Source: Aspidapion aeneum
Lineage: Eukaryota; Arthropoda; Insecta; Coleoptera; Brentidae
NCBI GenBank assembly: GCA_963576565.1
Contig: OY755047.1
Span: 7,720,931-7,784,930 of the forward strand
Length of the DNA: 64,000 bases
Reading direction: 5' to 3'
Below the pieces are notes generated by a model. That model had not been told where the DNA came from. It worked only from the letters and a program-made list of their open reading frames with translations, and searched no databases. Position numbers and translations under genes: made by a program. Positions 1 through 10,800 of the stretch are shown here, one piece after another (within the stretch, counting starts at the first letter, position 1; the number at the start of each line of letters is the position of its first letter).

Positions 1-1525
1 TCCGAGTCGACAGTTGGCTTTGTGTTCTTTGATTCTTGTGTTTACGGACCGTTTGGTTATTCCGATGTAGACACTTCCACAGGTACAGGGAATGCGGTAT
101 ACCCCCGAAGAACTTAGTGGGTTCCTTATATCCTTCGCAGATCTGAGGTGGTTCTCGATCTTCTGAGATGGCTTGAAGATCGTTTTTATGTTGTGTTTTC
201 CCAGAATACGTCCGATCCTATCTGTCACTCTAGGGATGTAGGGCAGAAAGGCTCTTGAAGTAACTTCGCGGCTGCTCAGTCCACCGCTACTGTTACTTCT
301 AGTGCTCGGCTTTGGTCGTATACATTTATCTATGTCGCTTTGAGTGTATCCATTTGCTACGAGGGCGTTTTTAAGATGGTTTAATTCTTTGTCTAGATGT
401 TCTGGTTCGCAGATTCTTTTCGCCCTCTCTACCAATGTTCTTATTACCCCTTTTTGTTGGCACGGGTGGTGGTTAGATGTGTTGTTTAGGTAGCGGTCTG
501 TGTGAGTAGGTTTTCTGTATACCGTATGTCCTAGTCGTCCCTCTTTCCTCGTTACTAGTACGTCAAGGAATGATAATTCTCTGTTGTTCTCTGTTTCCAT
601 TGTAAATTGTATACTGGGGTGTATGCTGTTAATGTGGTTGAGAAATTCATTAAGGCTGTCTCTACCATAAGGCCAAACGACAAAAGTGTCATCTACATAT
701 CGAAACCAGACTTTGGGTTTATGAGGGGCATTATTCAACGCCTTCTCTTCCAGTTTCTCCATGAAAAAGTTCGCAATCACTGGCGATAAAGGGCTACCCA
801 TTGATACTCCATCGATCTGTTCATAAATTTGTTCATTGAAGGTGAAATATGATGTCGTTAGGCAGATTTTAAGCAGGTCGGTGATGTCCTTCGGAAATAT
901 GTGTTCCACTTCCCTCATTGCCTCGGCCAAAGGTACCTTCGTGAACCAAGACACAACATCAAAGCTAACTAAGATGTCTTTCTCGTCCATGACGATGTTT
1001 TTGATCTTCTCAATAAAGTGGATGGAGTCTCTTACATACGAATCCGTTAGTCCGATGTGGGATGCAAGAGGGAAGCAAGATGTTTCGCAAGTTTGTATGT
1101 TGGTGAGCCTATAGTACTGACAATGGGACGAAGAGGCACATCGTTTTTGTGGATTTTTGGTAGTCCATACAATCTCGGAGTCAGGGCTTCACTTTGGCAT
1201 AGCATCTTCTTGACTGAAGAAATCTTAATTAAGTGATTCACTTTTTTTAATTGCGGGTTGTGTAGGATCTCTTTTTAGCTTCTTGTATGTTGAGGGTTCT
1301 AAAAGATCGACCATGTTTCTATTGTAGTCATCCCTGTTCAATACTACAGTGGCGTTTCCTTTGTCGGCAGGCAGTATCAGAATGTTTTCGTCCTTGTTGA
1401 GATCCTTAATGGCTTTTTCTTCCATCCTTGTAATGTTGCGTTTCGGTGGTTTGGCTTTTCGCAAAATCTGTGAACACTCCGTGCGTATTTCTTCTGCCTG
1501 ATCTTCGGGAAGAATTAAAGTGTTA
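1..1525 (-). mobile_element. Penelope-like element, degenerate, cut by window edge
   Basis: Reverse-strand translation gives the hallmarks of Penelope-like retroelements in order. First comes a region with LPADKGNATVV (about 1370-1340), then YGLPKIHK and PLRPIVS...GSPTYKLAKHLA (about 1170-1060), SFDVVS (about 960) and DGVSMGSPLSPVIANFF (about 815-760). The RT active site YVDD lies at 688-699. Near the window start is a GIY-YIG-type endonuclease segment reading VYRIPCTCGSVYIGITKRS (about 100-40). The reading frame is broken at least twice (around 1230-1240 and 1050), so this copy is dead. Only the RT and the start of the endonuclease lie in the window. It sits in an intron of, or just upstream of, the + strand gene that follows. 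The RT-plus-GIY-YIG assignment is family knowledge; the motifs are read directly. Confidence 0.9.
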
Positions 1526-1650
1526 TTATTTTAAAAAAAGGTTTCTAATTGACTCCCATACCTATATTTGCTCCCCTTAAGGTCTTCGCCCCCCCCCCCC
1601 CCCGCCCTTTTATCCACGACACGCTACTGCTGGTAACCCCTATCTACTAC

Positions 1651-1715
1651 TAGAGTCCCTGTATGTTGACATATTTGGATATATTATCCAAATATGTCAA
1701 CATACAGGGACTCTA
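1651..1715. repeat. Perfect 30-bp-arm palindrome (mini-MITE), copy 1
   Basis: Two perfect 30-bp inverted arms, beginning TAGAGTCCCTGTATGTTGAC, surround a 5-bp loop (1681-1685). Related palindromes lie at 40328-40379 and 41104-41160, so this is a dispersed family. Each copy is flanked by TA, as expected for a Tc1/mariner-type target, but TA is too short to prove it. A run of about 15 C lies just upstream (1589-1603). Confidence 0.85.
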
Positions 1716-1807
1716 ACTACTACTAACGCATACATGGTAAACAGGTGTGTCTCTTTCTTAACACTTTCTTAACAATTTTCTAGATTTTCTTATTTTTTTT
1801 TTGACAG

Positions 1808-4800
1808 ATTGAATCCCAAAGCTCCCGAGTACTCGGGTTACAGCAACCAGATGCAGAACAAGCAGAGTACCCCACACGTATACAACGGTTACCCACAGCA
1901 GATGAATGTACCCCAGCAAGCCAACATGTTTGCTATGAAAGGCATGGATAATTACCATAGAGGTAAGACTAGATGTTTTAGGGTTTTTAGAATGAACCAG
2001 TATCTACTAAGCCCTTAAAACTTAGCATTTTAGATCGGGTTTAAGTATCAAGTCTATAGACTTGATACCGACCGGTTTAAGTGTATTTTTTTAATACTCA
2101 CAGGTCAAATTACTGCAAAGATTCGGTTCATCCTAGTGTAATATGATAGTAAGCATTTCTCAGTGAGTTTCATCTCATGTAAATTCAAATTAACTTTAGA
2201 AATAAAGAAAAACCACATAACAAATTTGTAACGAAATGTCATTTTTTGGAAATTTAGTCCGTGCAGTCGTAGGATTCCCGTTAAAAAATAGTCTCAAATT
2301 GTAGTACTACCCCTGAGGGGTGGTTTAAAGTTCGAAAAACAATAGAAATAATCCATGATTGATAAAAAAAACTTATATACAAAAATTTTCAAAGCTAAAT
2401 AATACATAAATAACTTAAAACTATGTCTGTAGATGCACTACCGTATTAAATACGTATCAATATTTAAATATTGTAAAAAGCACAAGATATATTAGAATCC
2501 GTTTTCAATTACACATCCGTCAAAACAATTAAATATCGGTTTATTCATCGCCAAGAGGGAAAAGTTTGTTCTGCAGTTTTTCTAGATGTAGCACAAGCAT
2601 TTGACAAGGTGTGGCATGAAGGCCTTACTTTTAAACTAAAACGGTTTCTGCCAAAACATAGACAACGGATATTTTGGAATCATACATATCTGATAGACAT
2701 TTTTAGAGTAAAACAGGAAGACTCATACTCAAATTTACGAGAAATTCAAGCAGGCGTGCCCCAGGGTAGCGTACTAGGCCTTTATCTATACTTATTATTC
2801 ACTTGCGATATCCCAAAGCCAGAAAATTGTCACTTAGCAACATTTGCCGATGATACTGGTTTATTGACGGTAGAAAAATCTATTGAAAAATGCATAGAAA
2901 AACTTCAGGATGCAGTCACCGAAGTTCACAGTTGGACCACAAAGTGGCGAATAAAATTAAATGAAACCAAATCAATTCATGTTGATTTTACAAACAAAAA
3001 TATAAATCACATACAAATAACAATTAACAACATTCCCGTACTATATTCAAATCAGGCAAAATATCTCGGTATAACACTGATGCCAAATTGCGCTGGAAAG
3101 CACATGTTAAGAAAAAAAAAGAAGAAGTTAAGATAAGGTATAGAAAAATGAACTGGCTAATTGGAAGGAAGTCCAATTTAGCAATTCATAATAAGTTACT
3201 GGTTTATAGACAAATACTGAAACCAGTATGGACATATGGTATTCAACTATGGGGTTGTGCTAAAGAGAGTAACATTCAAGTTTTACAGAGATTTCAAAAC
3301 AAAGTATTAAGAAACATTGTTAATGCACCTTGGTACGTTACAAATAGTAACCTTCATCGGGATCTAAAAATCGAAACTGTAGCAGAGACTATAAAAAAGT
3401 ACGCAAAAAGCCATGAAGATAGACTCCATCGGCATGTGAATGTGGAAGCAATTCAGCTTCTAGACAATACTATGCTAGTTTGAAGACTAAAAAGAGTGAA
3501 GCCGTTTGAGCTAGTAAACTAAATGAATTACATAAAACAAAATAATGCTATAAACACAACACAATTGTGAGTTACAGACTAAACAAAGCGGGGAGAACTG
3601 TTGAGTGAACCCCAAGTTTAAATCTGACTTTTCTAGTAAATTAAGTTAAAACAAAATTGCTAATTAGTCTTACTGACTAGATTGTAATAAGTAAGTAGTA
3701 CAATAAACACAGTGTGTTTGACAAATAAAAAAAATATAAAAAAATTCATCGCCAACTTGTCTAAAAAATTAACATGTAAAATATAGAGGATAGCTGACAC
3801 TAACTTACACCGTTTTTATTAGACATCTTCTAGTGACGTTTGTAGGTTTAAATATGGCTACCATTTTTAATATTTTATTCTTGTTATTTATTTCTAACCT
3901 TTGTGTGAAAATAATGTCTTTGTTACAACGAAAAAAGATGACCCATATCGCAAGGTATTTATGAACAATTTATATAAATATTAAAAACTATTGCATCTAC
4001 GGGAAAAATAATTTAACCTTTAACCAAAATCTGGACTTGTAAACCTGGTGTTAAAGTCCAAAATCTAGAGAAATATAAATTTTAATATTTCTATTGTTAT
4101 CTATTCTTTTTTTGGTTTGCTTAAGTATTTAAACCAAGAACTATAACAAAAAATGTACTGGAAACCTGTAGGAAGTGGAGTTAGAGGCGGGCCACGAAAG
4201 AGAAGAATATGGGATAGGATATTTAATGGATGGTTTTGGTTTTTGGTGCTTTTCGAATCATTAAAAGAACTTCAAGATCTTTTATCTAAGATTTGGTGGT
4301 TGTCTATGATTTTTGTGTATTTTGCCCAGAGGTTCCAAGACTTTGACCATTGATAATTATTAAAAATAGATAAAAAATCCTACAAAACATTTCGATTATT
4401 TTTTTTTTGTTTTTTTTTACAGGCAATATGGCGGGTTCAAGCAGCTCTCAGAACCGTTCGTGGATGCAAATGCCTCAGCCGTTCACGTCGCAATCCGAAC
4501 AGCTGATAAGCGGTTTAGCCGGCATGACCATACAGAATTTGCAAGCCAAGTTTCACAATGCCGAACAAGGACTGGAGAATGGGGCCGAATTGGGAATGGG
4601 GGTGCACAACAGTCCCAACATGTCGCCCGGCAACATGGCCGGCGCTGGACACGGGATGCATCCTGAAACACATTTTGGTAAGTAGTTAGTTTGTATCTAC
4701 TTTCTATCTATTTATCTATTTACTCTTCTTCGATTCATCTTTGGACATAGGCCTCCCCCAATATCTTCCACTCTTCTCTGTCTGTCGCCGTGTTCATCCA

Positions 4801-7800
4801 TCTAGCTCCTCATGTTTCTTTAAATCGTCCGCTCATCTCATTTGGGGTCTTCCCCTACTTCTTTTATTTTTCCAAGGTCTCCGGTTTACAATACATTTGT
4901 TCCATCAATCATCTCTCTGAACTAACAAAAAATTCAATCATTTATGAAAGTGTCAAAATTTTTAATAGCCTGCCGGAAGACATAAGAAACATCAGGGAAT
5001 ATTTTAGCTTTCGTGCATGCACAAGAGAGTTCTTGGTTTCCAAGGCATTTTACAGCTTACAGGAATTTTATAATAATTAGATTATTCTATAATTCAAATA
5101 ATTATTTTATAGTGTTATTTGTTGTTCTGTTTTGCTTGGTCTTTATTTGTTTGTTTTATGTTGACATTGTTTTATTTTGTTCCAGTTAATTAGTTAATTA
5201 ATTAAAACTTGCATATCTTTATTTCTTAAATTTTGTAGATTTGTTTGTTTTATTATTTTTAAATTTTTTTTATTTTTTGATAACTCTATTATGTTTATAT
5301 ACATACGAGTATAACAAATTTTTTAAACTTTAAACCTTAAAATAGTAACCGTCCGACAGTGATATCTTTAAAAAAAATTATTTTAAATTTATTCCATTTT
5401 ATTAATTGTTTTTTACTCTGTATTGTTTTGTTTTATTGTTAAGTACCTGCGTGTAATTTTTTATATTTTGTTTCTTAATTTGTATAGTAATTTTTAAATT
5501 AATGTTGTTACATCTATAAACATTTATTTTAAAGGAAAAGTATCACTAAATCTGGATTAGATTGAGAGTGTAGAGTCAAATATAGAGATATTTTTTTGCT
5601 TTGTCAATAATTTTGTTTGAAGTTCTGACAATAAAGCTTATTTGATTTGATTTGATCTGTCGAATATTATGACCGGCAAATTTCCATTTTAATTTTGCTA
5701 CTTCTCTGACATACCTTACTTTTCTTTTATTTCTTATCCATTCATTCCTTTTTCTATCTGTTAGTTAGCTTTACATGTAACATTTGTCTTTTCATTGATC
5801 TTTGGGCTTTTGTTGCCTTATCCATGTTTGATTTTGTAAGTGTCCAGGTCTGGGATTCATAGGTAAGTGCAGGAAGGATACATTGGTTATACACTTTTGT
5901 TTTGAGGTACTGAGGATATTTTTATTTATTAATATGTAGCTTAATTTACCGAATGTTGCCTATGCCAATCTTACTCGTCTCTTGATTTCAGCCGTTTGTT
6001 TTTTTTTAGTTTTAGTGCAGTTCATACTCAAGCCTATATTTTTAGCTACTGAATCTATTAAGGCGATATCATCATCATCATATCTTAGGTGGTTCAAGTA
6101 TTGTCAGTTTACTTTGATGCCTATTTCTTCCCAATCTTTTAAAAACATCTTCTATGGCCTTTTTAAAAAGTTTAGGGGATATTGTGCCACCCTGTCTGAC
6201 ACCTCTTCATATTATGCGGATTGGCTTTGTTCCTTTGTGGATTTTGATTGATGTTTCTTCGCTTTATATATTGGCTATTTAATCTATGTATGGATGATTC
6301 TACCAAAAGTGGGCTATATGGATATCATTTTTGGTCATTGCCTTTAAATAACAGTACAGCACAGTAAATAATTTAGTTTTTTTAAATTTATGTAACTAAT
6401 TAGGTGTAAGCTAAGAAACATTTATTTTCCCGAATTTTAGGAATTATTGCATAAAAATTCCAGAGGGATGAGTACCAGAGGAATGAGTTTTTTAATGGTT
6501 TTCCAATTTAAATCAAAATCTATTTAGACTACTTAACTTAAGTTTTATATAAACAAAGTTCCTATACTTATAATTTTAAAACAATCAACAAAAATATTAT
6601 ACTATTGATATCAGTCGAATATTTACTTACCAGAGGAATGATAATTGAAGCGTTCCTTTTTGATTTCTCTGAAAAAAACTAATTTTCTGCCGAAAATAAA
6701 AAGATCTATAACTTATACCAAACTAAAGTTGACATAATCTGTCACAACTTGTCACCCTCAAAAGTAAATTAGATATCCAGGGCCGTCTCTTTCTCTAGAA
6801 ATTAACCGAATGGTGAATGGTATTCACAAATATTGTGTGATTAAAAATAGAGCACGCTTAAAATTGTAAAATTTTCCAGAGAAAATGTAAATTCAGATTT
6901 TCAAAAATATGACTGCAAACTTAAGTTTTATCAATTTTTTGATAAATAGTTAAGACTTGGTTAAATATTATTTATTAGGATATTTTTTTCAATCTGAGTT
7001 TTTAATATTTGGTTTGGGACTACACCAGAGGAATGAGGTATTTGCTTTGTAATAAAAAAAAATTATAAACTTGCAATTTTTTTTATACATTAAACTCAAA
7101 TGCTCCATAAAGAAAACATTTCGTTTTAAATCTTATAACTAAAACTATGTTTCATTTGCAGTCTGTGTTTGAAAAATATGCATTCCCACTCCACAGCACC
7201 ATTTTTGTAGAATCATCCGTATCTGTAATCTATTCGGTTAGTAAAGAAAATTAAAGATGCTTTTACCACCCATTGGGCGTATCTACTTTACATACTTTAT
7301 AGTAGAAATTATCTATGGTTTTGTTAGTTTGTAGATTAATCTACGTCACTTAAACCATAGATATTCACACAAAAAAACAGATAAAAATAAGAATTCTTAT
7401 CCTAAATTGTTTTTTTTTTGTGACTAGGTGGCATAGAAGACCGTAAACCACAACCCATAGGCACTGAACGCGCTCGAAAAGCTTACAGTTCGGGGATGGA
7501 GGCGGCCAATTGGGCTTTGAACAGCGACAAAACGGCAAAATGGGGTACTAACCTAGCCGATTATAGCATGCGGCCCCAGCAGATGTACCCTGATGACGTC
7601 ATTGATTTCCCGGTAAGTTTTCAAAACATTCGTTACAATCATTGACTTCTACAGGGCCTTATACAACTCAATTGTTACAATCAAATATATGAAGAGCTTG
7701 CGGGAAAAAAGATGAGAATCCAGGGCTCTCAATACCTTGATATTTTATGAAAATATTTTTTTTCAGGCTTTATAAAACTTCATATTTTTAAAAAATCCTT

Positions 7801-10800
7801 CATATTTTTCATATTTTCTGGAATGAAGATCAACTGAGAGGGCTAATGTTGGCTCCAGTAGGGACTACTGTTGAAGCAAACATAAATTAAAAATTATCTT
7901 TTTCATTTAAAGTATACTTAAGCCTGTTTCCTTCCTCAATGTACAGCATGTCCTATTTTTATACTCACTTATTAATAAAGATGGCCATCTGCTGATTTTA
8001 TCTTACTGTGTTCTTTTTTTGAGCTCATAAAAATGTTCTTATTAGATTTTTTTCGTAGTTTTTATTATACGGATGATTTTTAAAATACCGTAATTTTGTA
8101 AAAACATTTTTATAGCCACTTTTTTGCGGAAGAAAATGCCAAAATTTTTACATAAAATTTGGTTTTTGGCATCCTTTATTTAAAAACAAAAAAATATTTT
8201 TTAAAATGTCAGAAAGAACTAAATGTTAAAGATTTTATTGTTCTTGCATAATCCCAAATTTATAACAATGACTTATTTTAAAAACTAAACCGGTCAAAAA
8301 TTTGGCAGCATCATTTTTTTCTCAAAATAAGTTTGAATGAAAAAAGAGGTGAGGTAAAATCCACAGAAAATGTACTTTTAAAATATATGCCTTATTTTTG
8401 TTTGGCGATACCCCATTCAGGCCTAATTCAACTTTTTAAAACTCTTAATACATTTCTTTATAAATAAAAATAAACATTTTTGGTTAGTAAATATATATTT
8501 TTTTAAAATTTGCCGGCGATATGGAAAGGGACAAAAAAAAATTATTCATATTTCCTTCATATTTTAGCTCACACATATACTATACTATAGTAGTGTGAGC
8601 TATGGTGATCCTAATTTTTTCGAGAAAAAAAAAGTTGCTCCGATTTCAAAAATTTTTATATATCTTTGCGTTTCAGATGATTTTAAAACTTTTTTGTTGC
8701 GCCGTCTGTCTGTCTGTCTGTATGTCTGTCTGTCTGTCTGTCTGTCTGTATGTCTGTCTGTAACGACCAACGCGCATAACTCAAAAACGGCTCCCCCGAT
8801 TTTAATGAAATTTGGTACCTAGGCTGGGTCTTGGGTCGAGATGGTCCCATTTAAAAATGAACAAAATCCACCGAACACAAACCAAATAAAAGGGTGGGGG
8901 TAGATTTCAAAAATTAGAGTTTATGTGAAAATATGGCGTGTGTGATATCAAACGAAAGATAATTGAGTCTGCAGTTAAACAAAATACATTTTAATTTATT
9001 TAAAAAAAAGGGTGGGGGTATATTTTAAAAATTAGAGTTTAAGTGAAAATATGGCGTGTGTGATATCAAACGAAAGGTAATTGAGTCCGGAGTGTAACAA
9101 AATACATTTTAGTTTTTGTTTTTTTTTAAGGGTGGGGGTAGATTTCAAAACATGGCTTGTGTGGTATCAAACAAAAGGTAATTTAGTCTAGAGTTGAATA
9201 AAATATATTTCAGTTTTTAGTTATATTAGCTCACACGTACACTATAACTATAGTACCTAGTGTGAGCTTAGGGGCCCATATATTGGCAGAGTATTTTTTT
9301 CGTAATTTCATATTTTTCTTATTTTTATTAAAACATTTTATAGTTTTCATATTATTTTGCTGGTTATCTGTTGAGAGCCCTGATAATCCAAACAGTAAAA
9401 GCGTACGAAAAAACAATTTTTAGATTTTATAATACTCTTTTTCCAAAATGTTGGTAGTTCAACAACACATTATTTTAATAGGCTAACGAATTAATCACAA
9501 AAATCAAACAAAAGACATAAACACCCAGCTTATAGTAATGTTGTTTTTCATAGTCGTTTTTGTTTTTTTTTCTAATACATAATAATAACATAGAACGCAA
9601 CACCATAGTGACTAAATAATACTTTATTTTTCTACATAGTCCTCTTGTAAGGTAATACATTTGGCCTAACGATGTTCAACTGATTTGATGCCATCACTGA
9701 AGTCTGATTTATCCAACTCGTTAAAATAGGCGTTTGTAGTTGCAATGACTTTTAAATCTGAGGAAAATTTTTTTTTAGCTGATTTAGCCATTACAAGAGC
9801 GGACTTGTAGCAAGGTGCATTGTACTGCTGAAACAAAATTTTCTTTTTTGCCAAACCAGGGCGTTTTTCGCTTATATTCTGCTTGAGCTGGTCCAGTAAG
9901 TCGCTGTAGTACTCTGAATTTATTGTTCTTCCTTTTTCGAGATAATCTATGAGGAGTATCCCTTTAGCGTCCCAAAAGACTGTTGCCATGACCTTTCCAG
10001 CAGACGGTACTGCCTTTGCCTTCTTTGGAACTGATTCGTCCTTTGCCGTCCATTGTTTGGTCTGTTGCTTAGTTTCAGGGGTATAATGATCAAGCCATGT
10101 TTCATCAACCGTAATAAATCTACGCAAAAAGTCCCCTGAATCACGTCTAAACAGTGCCAAGGCATTTTACAGCTTACAGGAATTTTATAATAATTAGATT
10201 ATTCTATAATTCAAATAATTATTTTATAGTGTTATTTGTTGTTCTGTTTTGTTTGATCTTTATTTGTTTGTTTTATGTTGACATTGTTTTATTTTGTTCC
10301 AATTAGTTAGTTAAAATTTTCTTTTTTGCCAAACCAGGGCGTTTTTCGCTTATATTCTGCTTGAGCTGGTCCAGTAAGTCGCTGTAGTACTCTGAATTTA
10401 TTGTTCTTCCTTTTTCGAGATAATCTATGAGGAGTATCCCTTTAGCGTCCCAAAAGACTGTTGCCATGACCTTTCCACCAGACGGTACTGCCTTTGCCTT
10501 CTTTGGAACTGGTTCGTCCTTTGCCGTCCATTGTTTGGTCTGTTGCTTAGTTTCAGGGGTATAATGATGAACCCATGTTTCATCAACCGTAATAAATCTA
10601 CGCAAAAAGTCCCCTGAATCACGTCTAAACAGTGCCAAATTCTCCTCTGAAATGGTTAGACGCAGAAGCTTTTGATCTGGCGTGAACAAACGCGGCACTC
10701 ATCGGGCGGATAGCTTTCTCATACCTAAAAATTCACATAAAATATGGTGAACTCGCTCTTTTGATATGCCCACAGCCTCAGCTACCTCTTCCAGTCTTAT

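Noticed and set aside
836..1114. 92-codon + strand frame
   Set aside because: Antisense shadow of the Penelope-like RT domain.
4153..4353. 66-codon frame in the first visible intron
   Set aside because: Flanking exons already join in phase without it, and it lacks a fitting splice acceptor and any domain.
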